NCBI GenBank assembly: GCA_032622095.1
Contig: CP136068.1
Coordinates: 153,353,151 to 153,417,150 of the forward strand
Source: Siphonodentalium dalli
Taxonomy: Eukaryota > Mollusca > Scaphopoda > Gadilida > Siphonodentaliidae
Direction: 5' to 3'
DNA length: 64,000 nucleotides
Shown here: positions 1 to 11,965 of the stretch, in pieces
Layout: each line of letters opens with the position of its first letter
Position numbering within the stretch: position 1 is the stretch's first letter
The notes under the pieces: generated by a model
The model's database searches: none
What the model was told of the DNA's origin: nothing
The model's input: only the letters and a program-made list of their open reading frames with translations
Position numbers and translations under genes: made by a program

Positions 1-105
1 AAGATAGACCAAGTCTTCTCGGTCCACAACAGCTTGGGCTATCGGTTGGAAGGAAGCAATGTCCCAAGCTGCTGTGGATCGAGAATACTTGGTCTATACC
101 GTGAA
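1..105. repeat. Decayed foldback element at left edge of unit A
   Basis: This matches the complete hairpin at 25709-25832. The left arm (AGACCAAGTCTTCTCGG) and the far part of the right arm are present, but the loop and inner right arm are deleted. The window begins inside it, so anything further left, possibly the 92-bp satellite, cannot be seen. Confidence 0.6.
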
Positions 106-117
106 GTATAGTTTTAT

Positions 118-545
118 ATCAATCAATCAATTCAATATATTTGTACACCAAATATGGTCAAGTGTAGATACATAACATAGATACATAATATAAAACAATG
201 TCGCTAAAGGACATAATTTATATACATGAGGTTCATTTGTCGTGACACAATGTATCAGTCATATTATTGGAGCAATGTGTCATTCATATTATTGGAGTGA
301 TTTCGCCTTATTGGGGATTTGTATGCGTATTCTGTCAAGCAGTTGGTCAACATGTTGCCATTTTCCCTTTTTGGCTTGTCTGTGGTTCCTAGACAAAATG
401 GGCAGTTGCTTTTAGTACATTTGGTTGCGAGGATGTCATTATAGTTGTTTGAATTGGGTTATTCCAGCTAACTCTATAAGACTTGGATGTCTTTCGATAA
501 TTGTTTAAAGAATGAATGACGTTCGTTTGATAGCAGTGAGCAGGT
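118..545 (-). mobile_element. 3' end of a degenerate LINE, tail at low-coordinate side
   Basis: The stretch matches the better preserved LINE fragment at 38822-40008: shared 3' UTR (ACCAAATATGGTCAAGTGTA), shared C-terminal coding remnants and a (TCAA)n simple tail. Read on the minus strand the coding part is broken by stops. Only the last few hundred bases were inserted, the usual 5' truncation of target-primed insertion. An almost identical copy sits at 25845-26285, because it was carried along in the A/B duplication. Confidence 0.65.
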
Positions 546-2300
546 GCATTATATCATATTCACACCTCAGCGCGAATCAGACATGCACCCCAATGACTGT
601 GCACCTATATAACGACCGAAAGGATTGCCATTTGGTTCTGGTCAAAGTCAAACGGTGGATGTGATGGTCACATCAATAAAGGATGAAGGGAACTTCACAC
701 TGCACTCCGACCGTCATATATCCCGCCTGGGACCGGAAACAACGCAACTACTGCGTTAATCAGAGAATGTATTAAAGTGATATGAAACACTCCGGTAGGG
801 TGATCAAATATAAATGGAGAATAATCTTGTTCAAAGTAGTAATTTTTACAAATATTATATCCAAATTGACAACAAACACCGTCATTCTTATATATTAATT
901 AAATGCAGTGACTCTCGATGGCGAAATTGTTTTCGTTAGTTTATTGCCGATAGATGCGTCCCGAATCGAGTAGTAAATATTTACAATTGAGCGTAGTTCA
1001 GACGATGTTTTCTACGGAGTGGTACGGTCGATTTGCTTCAGATTGTTGGCAATGTTAGTAGAATGCTACATTCCTCCAATTGACATAGCGCCTGGATACT
1101 AACTGATCAGTTTTACGCACCAGAACAAGAACATAATAAGTCAAAGAGTGAAAACTGTACTTTCTAACAAAGGATGGATATATATGTAGTTTTTATTTAT
1201 CTGTCGTCTGTTTTTATCACCGTAACATGCCTCCAATATTTTATCACCGTAACATGTCTCCAATATTAGACCATTCCTATGTACACTTTTAACTAACTGG
1301 AATAGTCCATTTGGTATAGAAAGGGTTAAAATTAATCGCTATATGATATTCCGAAAGTCAACTAGTGATTGCTAACTTCTGATTGAACAACGTTTTCGTT
1401 AGTTCGGCATCCTTGACCTGTCACTAGATATTCTACCCTGTTAAAAATTTTAACATATGATGCTCCCATGCAGGACACCTGTGTAACGGTATAACTTTCT
1501 ATACGTACACACACTTTCTGAATTCATTGTCACGATCAGGGAGAATTTATTGGGAAGGGGTTGTATCACGTGGAATCTTATATATTTTGGCACCGCCTCT
1601 TGCTAAATGTGCTATTGGCAAAATTAATTCTTATTTGACTACAAATATATTCATTTGCCAAAAGTTTTGGCAAGTCACTTTTGAATTACCTAAGAACGTT
1701 GAACAATATTGGCCAACTAATACCATTCATTTCAAGAAACTTTTACAAAATAATTGTCTAAGTGGTGATTGATAAGGTTCAGGAAAAGTTAACACCTCTA
1801 TTAAGATGCAGTTAATCTGATAGCTTTCGTATCGATGGGAGGAGGAATTACTAGTATTTCTTGTAGTAGTGTTTACATAGTTAATCCTCTTTGTGTTGGT
1901 GTGCCCATCTGATGAAACAACCCTTCTAAAATATTATTGTTCGGCTAGTGTTTTATTGTTGCCTGATGCACAACAATAGAAAGTCGAGCTAATAAATAAC
2001 TAACTGAATTCATATCGACATCTATCGAAAGTCGTTCAAACAGCGATTGTCGCAATATAAGACTCAATGTTGCAGAAACTGATCGCATTTCGAAATTTCT
2101 AACATAATGTAGCAAAAAAATATTTCCCAGAACACGATGACTAGTTGATGTAATAGCAAAACGGCTTTAGGTGGGAACATAATTCATCGGATGATACAAA
2201 TGTCACACTGATATTCCAATAAGGAAAAATACTTCAATCGGAACCTTAAAACATAGTTCCATATAGTCGATACAATTCATGACGACATGTTAATTTCTAT
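546..2300. other. Upstream flank of unit A, no gene seen
   Basis: From 1141 onward this aligns with 27520-28700 upstream of copy B, with few differences. Between about 790 and 1140 the two units differ, because unit B carries inserted hairpins there. A segment around 1640-1810 recurs inverted at 46440-46690, so it is a repeat. No exon-like open frame or known RNA is visible. Confidence 0.5.
1187..1335. repeat. Fragment of the TATAGAAAGGGTTAA repeat family
   Basis: It carries the subterminal block CTGTCGTCTGTTTTTATCA and the terminal motif TATAGAAAGGGTTAA. Both are also seen in the array at 21830-22900 and the copies at 56577-56813 and 57478-57772. An internal stretch (ATCACCGTAACATG) is duplicated. 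Confidence 0.5.
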
Positions 2301-2303
2301 GAA

Positions 2304-2738
2304 TCAATGTGGCGTTTTGTTCGGTTCCCAATTACGTTTCCAAGTCCTAGTCATCTCGTGGTCAGAACTGAGAGAATCGCGAGCAATATAATTTACGACA
2401 AGGACAATTATGACTGATATAATAGAAAATACTAATCCCACCGCAATCCAGTACAATAGAACAGGTGAGATAATATGTCCTTGGTGCTTCACTATGGTTT
2501 ATTGAATTGGGTTTAATATTCGCGCGCGGCGGAAGATGGCCAGTTACGTCATAGGGCTGGTATCCACACATGATTTCCAGCTCCCACGTGCCCCCATTGA
2601 CAACTTACAATCACTTTTCTTTGTAACATAAGTCGTTAACAAATAGGTGGGTGTTTCCAGTCGACCAATGAAAATATAGTGCTCGTAGCTCGAATTTTCT
2701 GATTGGTCATTCTTTCCGTGGATGCTTTTGTTACTCAA
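2304..2738 (-). pseudogene. Candidate divergent ORF upstream of copy A, frameshifted
   Basis: Read away from the PRDM promoter this matches the 135-codon open frame at 28708-29115 next to copy B. It has lost 4 bases (near 2570) and 2 bases (near 2490) relative to B, so translation is split into three overlapping frames. The last frame holds a hydrophobic stretch (SIISVIIVLVV) that could span a membrane. I do not recognise the family. Either it is a broken gene, a spliced gene whose exons I have misjudged, or conserved promoter DNA that happens to be open. Confidence 0.25.
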
Positions 2739-2758
2739 TAGACTTTATTTCTGCTATT

Positions 2759-2778
2759 CACGTGGAATCTTATAAATA
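2759..2778 (+). promoter_or_regulatory. Core promoter of copy A: CACGTG E-box and TATA box
   Basis: CACGTG at 2759-2764 is followed by TATAAATA at 2771-2778, about 80 bases before the ATG at 2860. The block from CTATTCAC to TATAAATA is conserved in all three copies. CCAAT-type motifs (ATTGG, CCAAT) lie just upstream at about 2665-2705. The transcription start itself cannot be seen. Confidence 0.6.
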
Positions 2779-2859
2779 CCTGACATATTCTGATAGGAAT
2801 CACACTTACAATTATTCAGTACATGTTATTACTATACAACTGTGATTTATTCGTTAAAC

Positions 2860-5800
2860 ATGGAGACTTGTGTGCTTATCCCAAAGCAACTGACTTTTGT
2901 TTTGACTCTAAATCGTGATCCCAGGAATATATTAGAGATGGACGCTACAATATGGAGCAATGAAACCATTCCTTCTGGATTCGTGTTTTATCCGGACGAC
3001 GGGCATATAGTTCATGATAACATCGATATATTCTCATCTCTGCCAAAAGACGATGTAAGTTAATCTTTAATATATATGTTTAACTTGTGATCGTATTCCA
3101 GGGTCATGCTAGTTCATGATAATATCAATGTATTTTGAATACATTCTTTCTCATCAATAATGATATTTGTTGAATCATCATCATCAGTCATTTATTCTCA
3201 AATCACCATATACATTGGTATAATTGAGTGGATATATATACATGTACATAAATCAATTGAACAGTATAGCATGTATATAAATAGAAAACATTCGTGGGTG
3301 GGTGTAGGTACGGTATACGTGTAATCATGGAGGGGTGGGGTAAAATAATCTCACATGTTATCATTGGCATGCTATATATAAATACATATACATACATATA
3401 TGTATATATGGGGGTCCATTGAATATAGACTAAAAATAGGGGTAGGGCCTAGGTCGGGGTACTATGGGGGGTCATATGTAACTAGAGAGTCGTTACTGCG
3501 GCCAATCCTCAAATTTATATTTAGGCGATATTGTTTATTTGCACTCACTTTTAGTTGGTTGGTTAATCCTATTACAGGGATAATGTACCCTAAATCCGGT
3601 CATTATGGGATCATCTCCTAATTTTATACTCAATAGAATATATGCAACAAATGAAATAATTTGAGCCATGGATTAGTGCCAAATACACTCATGTGCTCTA
3701 TGAACGATGCAAACAACGTGGTAATTATCCATGGCCCAAAATCATTAATTGTTGCGTATATTGTGTTGAGTATAAAAGGAGATGGTCCCATAAATGGCCG
3801 GATTCAGTGTATGGTACCCCTTTAAACTCCGAATGAGTTTGAATTTCCTCACACGAATGTGTTCGATGTTCTTAGTTTCTGGTCTAAAAAACGCACAAAT
3901 ATTACTTTCAAAAATTAATTCCATACCAAAGAATCTAGTGTCTTTTAAGTCGTATTTCTCGTTCCATGCATTTTATTTCGGTATAATTTAAATATACGGA
4001 GGAAAACAGACGTGGTTAAAGTAGCATCGAACACTGAAGTACAATGACTATTGATGCCCAATTTCCGGAAAATATTAGAACACTGGCTGATGTGCCCGAC
4101 TTCGTCCGGGCTATTTAGTGATTTCTTTGTGATCGACTCCGTCTGGGCAGAATATTGTTCGATCGGTCCAGAAACATGCCTATATGAGCGTATATGAGCG
4201 AGGTCAAGGTCGTCAAGGACACGGTCGCACATGAAATTGGACCCGCCCATATTGTTCCCGGGATCAACTTAGCCTTACATACCAAATTCGAGTCGGATCG
4301 GTCTGGCAGTTTTCGAGTCTATAACACACATACACACATACATACAGACAGAAGTTCAAACATATATAATAAATTACTATAAAAAAAATGCTCCATTATA
4401 TGGTTTTAACTTATTACATTTTGGTAACCATTCGGATGTGATGTACCCATATCCCTTAATATCTATCTTAATATAATTCTTAATTTACGTTCCCGCCGAT
4501 TTTCAACGGTTTTCTTATTTAAACAGATTAACCTGGTTTGACGTAAGGTGATCTGTAATTTATCTCCTCGTGTTTATTCTATGCTCTGATGTCAACAGGT
4601 CGGCAATTTGTCGGCAGCCATAACTCTCCTCTGTCATACTGGGCTCTGGGAATACCCCGCTGAGTACCAATCTCGCGCATCACAAACAGTTTAGTCAGCG
4701 GTGGTTTTGTTCTGACCATTATTAGATAGGGAGAACCTTACAGAGCCGTAAAACCGCAATCAGTTCTAAATTAGATGCTACTGTTTATCTTCATGGCTAG
4801 CTGAGTGTGGTGATTAATGTGTATCTTGTGATGAAATACGTAAGTGAAGTTACAACACACGGAATTTATCACTAGATTCCAATAGGAATATGTGTGTCAG
4901 CGAGCTCATGCTATATATCTCAAGCCTATATATCATTATAAACGTATGACTGGCTATCCATTATTTGCCGGTCCGTTGACTCTTTTCAGCCGCCAAGCCA
5001 CACCGAAACATTTTCAATTTTAATATCGAAAGAAAGACCTCGCAAATGGTTAATTTCACTATGAAGCCATCTCAATTCATAAGAAACTAAGCAGGCGATT
5101 CTGATTATCATATGCTACCAATCCGAGTTATAGTTGGGAATAGTGGCGCAGCGTGAGTTAGTCATCGTCCCCTCGGTTTCGTGCAAAAATACCCCAGGAT
5201 ATCCAAGAAGCGCAAAAAGACACACAGGATCTCCAAGACGTCCACACAAAAAGACACCCAGGATTTTAAATTATTCGCGTGCTAATTATAAGCATAATTG
5301 TTATTTGTTTGTGATTTCCGAGTGAAATTTCGACGGAGATATTGGTATAGTTTGCACGTTTGAGAGATCACGTGTGATACCATGCCTCAATGACCAATTC
5401 AGCCTGAACAAGTATGACTATACTGCCATTATTGCTAATGATGTACGGTCGGAGTAAGAACAAATATGGTGGTAAATAATAAGAAACAGGTCGTATTTGG
5501 TCATATTATATGTTTGAACTATTTTCGCACAGGTTCGTCACAAGTTTGGATGCTACGAACTGGTTTTAGACATCAGCGGAGAAAAGGTTCGGCACTGTAA
5601 CTGGATCAGATTCCTGCAGTCTTCTAACGACCATGGCAACGTCAACATCGTCGCTCTGCACTCAAATGGTCAATTGATGTACCAGGTTGTCAAGGATATT
5701 CTACCTAACGACGAACTGATTGTGTACTTTGATGAGGCTGATCTTGAATCATCAGATCGGCAGTCAGACACCATTGATCAGCCAATAGAATGTGCCGAGT

Positions 5801-8800
5801 CTGATGGTGAGTTGTGTTTCCATCCCTGGAACTTCACAATAAAATTCAGTTTATTGCAAAAGCTATGATTTTAAGGGGTACTGTACACTAAATCCGGCCT
5901 TTTATGGGACCATCTCCTTTGGGACCATCTCCTTTTATGATCAAAAGTTGCATCGTTCTCAGGCATACAAGTGTATTTTGCACTAATACGTGGCTCAAAT
6001 TCATTCATTTTTTGCATATATTCTGTTGAATATGGTCATCTAATTGATGGTCCCATAAATGGCCGGATTTAGTGTACATTCCCCCTTTAACATTGAAATG
6101 CATAATATATATACAAGTATGTAAATAGCAGGAAAATCGCGGGAAACAATATATAATCATGTCACTAGTATAATATATAATATTTATATATATCATTCCC
6201 TCTGGATGAAGACACGCACATTCCCATTTTGCTACCACATCGAAAGAATGCATGACAACAAGAGTTAGGTACCCCCGGTCTCAACAAATGTGTTTTAGAA
6301 TGGGGACTTTCTGTCGAAGCTTGTGGGGGTCTTCGGTGTCTTCCATTGGTGGTCCGATCTTAGTGTGCCATAATAAAGTGTTGTCATTCGTTGAGAGATA
6401 CGTGTATCGTCAAGTGGAATACTACATCTAGCATTTAGAATTTTGTGACTCCCATATGAATATCCATGGAAACGACAAGGTATATTGGATCTAAACTAGG
6501 GTTCATCAGCCCGAGAAAATTCATTGCCCTAGGCCTATAATTATGTCCATGAAAATCCGGCTATATATATCGCCATATATTTTCACATGTCGCCGACGAA
6601 AAATATGACGTTCAAGTCACATATTACAGTAAAATTAAACACATGTGCAAATGTTGTTCAACTGATCCGGACATGTTCAGAAACCATCTGTTTTGAATTT
6701 TCAGATTTATTTATGGCGCCATTTAATGATAATTAGATACCCAAGAAACTGTTAGTGACGGTCATTATTTGTTTAGGAGATAATATCCACTGAGCAAGAA
6801 ACTATAACATATCTTTTTAACACATTTCAGTGGAGGAGATCGATGTTTGTGACATATCTTTAGAATCGTCCGAGATCAGATCTACCAACTCATCACCAAC
6901 ACCAACAGACTCACAGATATACCTACTGACGTCACCCGGATTACCACACATCTCACATGCTGGACACACACTTTTGACACCAGAATCCGAGTTATCGCTC
7001 TTGCGCGACGGCGATTACCGCTCTGGAACAAGTGACGTCACAACATCAGACGAATCTGCAACTCTGAGTACACCAGACGCAACGAAGGTAAGAAACTCTT
7101 TTCGAAACGACAGTTACATCATTTTGTTAAAGATGCATAATCCGATTAAGCGCCCTTCAATTACTATATATTTGGATTCGGGGGTAAAATATTTGATTCC
7201 AGTCGAGGAACCCACCTATTAAAGCTCAGAGTTATTATATATCGATTGTTGAAATTTATTAGTTTTCACCATCGAGAAATATTAGTGGCCCAGTAAACAG
7301 TCAACAAGCCGACGGTCTCGGACCAAATTGCCGATGAAGATAGATAACTCTAAAATCAAGAGGCTTTCTGTTGATAATAAGACCAAATTCCGTCGAACAG
7401 CATGTTGATAAAAATAACACGTTTCGGGTAATTTTATACTATAGTTGACTGCGGTTAGCAATATTTTTGGGCAATTAATCGATTCTGCTAACTGAAGCGG
7501 CATTTCTAAAAATGTTGTTGTTGGAATCTGATTAGATTGGGATCATCGAATCGGATTGAGTACCTCTAATACAAACCAAACACATGCATGGTTTATATGC
7601 ATATCATGACGGAGACACTACAATGAAAAGAAATGCATTAAAAAATACGAAGCAAATCATTCAATGAAACTCGTGTTAAAAAAATTATTTCGCCTGCGCT
7701 AAATTACAACAGCAAAATAAAAAAATATTTCCCTCGATTTTCAGGAACTATCACCACGCCAAACAACTTACAGCGCAGTCAGACACAGCACGCCTGTCCC
7801 GGGTGCAATGGCCTCCTTCAGAAGGATCCGAGTAAAATCGTGGCTGTCATGTCAGTTCTGTGGGAAGAAATTCGACCGTCCATCTCTTCTCAAACGACAC
7901 GAGAGAATACACACAGGTAAGAACTAATTTTGATAACGGAACATCGGGATATTTCCAATCTACCATTCCCATGCTCATTCACAATTCATATTGATCACAA
8001 TAAGCAACGTTGAAGATTTACGCTGAAATTTGAGAGGAATAAACGTCTGGCCAGTCAATTGTCATATTCTATTTCTTTTTTAGTTTAGTTTCACTATATA
8101 TATCCCCAAATTGGCAGACGACACATTGCATAACCGAGGTTTCCAATGGGTGTACATCACAATATTCAGCATTTGGTAACTTCAATCTGAGTCTATGACT
8201 CCCATATCAAACGAGGCTTAATCAGAATGAGGTCCCAAAGAGGGTGAATTTAATGACGCTATCCCGCATAGCGGGCTAGCATCACTAAATTGATGAGATA
8301 TACACTTACCTGTATAATCCAAAAAATAAGATGTGCTCCCATAGTGAACATACATACAGTTATTTCAGTGACCCACATTTATCACTAACCACGAATCACA
8401 TACTATCTTTCAGGAGAGAAGCCACACGCATGTGATGTCTGTGATAAAGCCTTCTCAACGACCAGTTCGCTGAACACACATCGACGCATCCACAGCGGAG
8501 AGAAGCCTCATCAGTGTCCAATCTGCGGCAAGCGATTCACGGCTAGCTCCAATCTCTACTACCACAGGATGACTCACTCGAAGGTAAACATATAACGCCA
8601 AATTAGAACCTGCATTATATAAATGCTACACTTTCAGAAATCATGTTGACTACAATTCGATCGCATGTTCAACTGAACGGATTAGCGCCTTAAAAACTCA
8701 CAGATGTCGTTTGTAGTTCAGAGTATTTTCCCGGCTGCTTCGGTTCATTAATGGGGCTTCAATGTTCGCTTTTCAGTCTTGTTCCTAGTAACAAGGAACT

Positions 8801-10437
8801 GCTTCGATTTAAAAAAAAAACCCTTATATGTCTCATTTACAGTAGCACCAGTCATATGGATATGTGTATTTGAAGCTATTGTTTTTGTTATATTGTCCTC
8901 CGATATCCACTCTATGTTAATTTTAGTGTATTTTGGATGCAAAATTTATCATAAAAGGAAGAGCAAACAAAGAATAGTATTGCAATTAAATCATATATCT
9001 TCCAAGTACTCCATGTCCTGAGTCGGAGCCGGAGTACACGTTTTAGTGACCATCCTAAACGTGTGTTCTTTTCCCATTTCAGGATAAGCCACACAAATGC
9101 ACGGAATGTGCCAAGTCATTCCCGACGCCCGGAGATCTGAGAAGCCACATGTATGTGCACAGTGGGACGTGGCCGTTTACGTGTGACGTATGTCATCGTG
9201 GATTCAGCAAGCAGACGAACCTTAAAAACCACATGCTGTTACACAATGGTGAGTCCATATTGTTTATACACACAACATAACGTTGGACAACGTTGCCCAC
9301 CTTTTTTAATCCAGTAACCAAAAAAAATATAGATCATCTCGAAATAGTATTTTAAATAGCGTGAAAAAGTATATACCAATATAGAAGCCACTCGCTTATC
9401 TTGATATTCGATCTTCAATTTCTTATATTTGGGTAATATGTTTAATCAAATAATCCGAAAACTATCCATAATTATGACGTAAATTGTCCACTCCATCTGG
9501 GATCCATATACTGGCCTGGCTTTAGCCAGCGGCCGAAAGTTTCTTTGAAAGAACGTTAGCTTTGTTTGACCCACATATGTGAGTAAGGGGGATGTCCAAT
9601 GAGACTTGAGTCCACAACAAGAGGTGCAATGTCTTGCTCACCGGAAGCTGTCATAAGCTAATTACAGACAGATCACCCTGCTGTAAACTCAGTGTGAAGG
9701 CAGTTTCGGAATCAATCAGAATGTTGAAACATGCAAGAAAGCCTCACGTCCTCCGGTATATTGGGTACCGAGTTTATCATACATAACTTACCTGAATTAA
9801 AGGTACACTCATTTATAGATAAGTTATATTTCCCAATTTGTATTGCTGTTGTCCCACCCATAACCGTAACAATAAGTCAATATCATACTATTTTTAATCT
9901 TTGATTAATTCTTAACATGGTGCATATAATACATGTGAGTGTACTCCCCGCTAACACATCCATGATTCACGAAACACGAACTAGCCTCTTATTTGGCAGT
10001 TGAAATAGAATCGTAAAATGGCTTTCTAAAAATGGTATTTCTAAACTCCATCAGATAATTTTTTTCGATATATTCGGTGTGTGTTGCCTATATATGTTCA
10101 ATCAACTAGTTGTGAACGTGCTATATTTTCTTTCGCAGATAAAGAGAAAACGGGTGAGATCAACCAATTCCAAGGAGAGCTGAAACACGAAACACAAAGC
10201 TCGTCAACACGACTGTCGCCAAGCAACAAACAAGAGGCAGACGACTCTGGGTATGGAAGTTGCAATCACACAATGACCCACTCACAACCAATCAGACACG
10301 TCGACATGTCTTGGAACTCTCCGATGTGGACGCAACCTGCCTGGATGTCGACGTCACAGAGCTCACCAGATCTACTCCACGCATCATACCAACATCATTT
10401 CCGGGCTCCGATGGTGCAACTAAATGGCGGATTCTGA
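2860..10437 (+). CDS. PRDM-type PR/SET and five C2H2 zinc-finger protein, copy A
   Basis: Seven exons: 2860-3054, 5533-5806, 6831-7087, 7745-7916, 8414-8583, 9083-9248, 10139-10437; all introns GT-AG, phases 0,1,0,1,0,1; 510 residues. Exons 1-2 (about residues 15-135) form a PR/SET-like domain, including the CNWIRF region and [12 protein letters not shown] near its end. Exon 3 is a Ser/Thr/Pro-rich linker. C2H2 fingers follow at residues 278-298, 306-326, 334-354, 362-382 and 390-410; linkers are TGEKP, SGEKP, SKDKP and the unusual SGTWP. A Ser-rich tail ends in NGGF. PRDM proteins are nuclear, DNA-bound regulators; methyltransferase activity cannot be judged here. ATG 2860 has a good start context (AAACATGG). 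Compared with B and C, exon 2 lacks 6 bases at its 3' end. I cannot assign the PRDM subfamily safely. Confidence 0.85.
3567..3821. mobile_element. TTAA-target MITE in intron 1 of copy A
   Basis: Inverted ends (CCTAAATCCGG on the left, CCGGATTCAGTG on the right) surround a near-palindromic core, and TTAA flanks both sides (3563-3566, 3822-3825). The same family, with cleaner ends, lies at 5875-6086. TTAA targets are typical of piggyBac-type transposition. Also present in unit B (29585-29836), so it predates the A/B duplication. Confidence 0.6.
4100..4385 (+). repeat. SINE-like interspersed repeat (CCCGACTTCGTCCGGGCT family)
   Basis: It starts near CCCGACTTCGTCCGGGCT, contains TCAAATTCGAGTCGGATCGG-type sequence and CAGTTTTCGAGTCTATAACAC, and ends in a CACACATA microsatellite and A/T-rich tail. 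Related copies are at 30115-30400 (same site in unit B), 23960-24150 and, more distant, 13470-13665. No A/B-box pair could be identified with confidence. Confidence 0.5.
4550..4960 (+). repeat. Conserved block in intron 1, present five times in the window
   Basis: The core holds CTCTGGGAATACCCCGCTGA, CGCGCATCACAAACAGTTT and TAAATTAGATGCTACTGTTT. Matching blocks are at 15840-16170 (+), 30560-30960 (+), 50530-50880 (-) and 58060-58350 (-). It lies in intron 1 of all three PRDM copies and also twice in the spacers. It may be an intronic regulatory block carried by duplications, or an old repeat. Confidence 0.5.
5875..6086. mobile_element. TTAA-flanked MITE in intron 2 of copy A
   Basis: TTAA at 5871-5874 and 6087-6090 flanks an element whose ends GGGGTACTGTACACTAAATC and GATTTAGTGTACATTCCCC are inverted repeats. 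The target and palindromic ends fit a piggyBac-like nonautonomous element. In A a short internal piece (GGGACCATCTCCTTT) is duplicated; unit B (31889-32085) lacks the duplication. Confidence 0.7.
7150..7240. repeat. Solo end of the GAGTCGAGGAACCCACC repeat family
   Basis: It contains AAATATTTGATTCCAGTCGA and GGAACCCACCTATTAAAGCT, matching one arm of the inverted-repeat element at 62850-63205. The same fragment is in intron 3 of copy B (about 33670-33760). It lies in intron 3 of copy A. Confidence 0.5.
8085..8290. mobile_element. Truncated hAT-like MITE in intron 4 of copy A
   Basis: The piece holds CCGCATAGCGGGCTAGCATC and CAAATTGGCAGACGACACAT. It is an inverted, incomplete version of the elements at 10923-11339 and 45811-46064. 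The copy B counterpart is at about 34665-34870. Confidence 0.5.
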
Positions 10438-10594
10438 ATCGGAAAATCACTACAATATTGCACGTGTGCACAAGGGAGATAATTATTACTGATAATTATC
10501 TATAATTCGAGAGAAATAGTCGTAATATACCGTCCATATCATTGTTATGATTTGTTAAGTTTGTCAGATATAAATAATTTATTACGTTTTGATT

Positions 10595-10600
10595 ATTAAA
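10595..10600 (+). promoter_or_regulatory. Polyadenylation signal of copy A (ATTAAA)
   Basis: ATTAAA sits about 160 bases after the stop codon, in the context TTATTAAATACACATTT. The same context is conserved after copy B (37291-37296) and, with two changes, after the diverged copy C (52899-52904, minus strand). Confidence 0.5.
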
Positions 10601-10922
10601 TACACATTTTCGTGAATTTCGCTGTTGTTGTCCGTCAGGAAAATGCCCAAATCGTCTTCATATCATATCGGGTATGGACAACGCGTCTGAACTCTTCCAA
10701 TACATGCAACTCCCATATATGTCACTTCGTGCTGCGGGATAAACAAACAATATTGATCATTGTCTTTATATTCGCGGATTGATTGGCGTTGATTTTCTTC
10801 ATGAAAGAACACGATAGTTAAATAAGAATAAATCCAGACACTTGTCTGTAATTTCAACTCCCCTATACCTAATATTCTAAGATTCAGCAAGCTATAAATG
10901 GAGTGAACTGGCGTCAAAACAT

Positions 10923-11339
10923 CAAGACTGAGTTTAGTGGGCCTGTCATTTTCATAGGGTAAAATTAGTGACGCTATCCCGCATAGCGAGCTAGCATCAC
11001 CAAATTCACACTCTGAGGACCTCGTTCTGTATGGCCTCATTTGCTCTGGGAGACATAGACTCAGATTGAAATTCCCATATGGTGGATATTGTGATGTACC
11101 GCCATTGGGAACCTCGATTTTGCAATGTGTCGTCTGCCAATTTGGGGATATAGAGAAACCAAACTAAAAGAGAAATAGGATCTGTGTGAAGAAGTGTGTA
11201 TAGAAATTTGATAATAAACTTTCCAGGGAAGATGAGCCTAAGCAGAATGAGGTCCTCCAGAGGGTGAACTTAAATTCACCATCTAGGCCCGTTTGGGGTC
11301 CTCATTCTGCAAACGACAGACACACTAAGCTCAGGCTTG
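10923..11339. mobile_element. hAT-like nonautonomous element, 3' flank of copy A
   Basis: Terminal inverted repeats are CAAGACTGAGTTTAGTGGGC on the left and the complement of CACTAAGCTCAGGCTTG on the right. Flanking 8-mers CAAAACAT and CAAAATAT look like a target-site duplication with one change. The interior contains the palindrome CCCGCATAGCG. The same insertion is at 37641-38054 in unit B. Confidence 0.6.
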
Positions 11340-11965
11340 CAAAATATACACACAAGTGTTGACATATATATTGTCCCGAATATTTAGAACAAGAAATTCA
11401 ATTTTCGCAACAACAACATCATCCATTGTATAGACTAGCTCCGGTGCCCTTTCGAACCCGGCCCATATGGAGAGTTGTGCAATCGTTCTCATAGGTTACG
11501 AAAAACTGAAATAAATGGGCGCCTGATCCCCAAAAGACATATCGGTTGCTGTATGGGGATGCCTGTGTTCCTCTGTGATCCTTGCGTAATCCCACCGTGA
11601 GTTAGTGTAGCACCTCCAACAAAGATTATTCATTAGTCGACCCCAATGTAATTACTTCTACAATGATGCACTGGGGTCGAATGATTCCTAATTTGATCGT
11701 TTGAATACCGGCGATTGTTACGCCTTCAACACACTTCCAACACGGGTTGTTTCTTTTCTATATACATTTTTAATCTCCTTTGAATATGGCGAAGTGGTCA
11801 CCATCATCAAGAGTTGATCTCGATATTCATTCTATCTCCAACTGAGAGCATCAAAAGGAAACCATAGACAACTCAGTTAGAGTGAGAGTTAGGTGACAGA
11901 CCAGACCCGCACTAAATCTCAACAATATCAAGCTCAGTCCAATACATATATACATAGAGAGTAAC

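Noticed and set aside
4194-4382. 62-codon ORF in intron 1 of A and its twin in B
   Set aside because: Lies entirely in the SINE-like repeat and its microsatellite tail.
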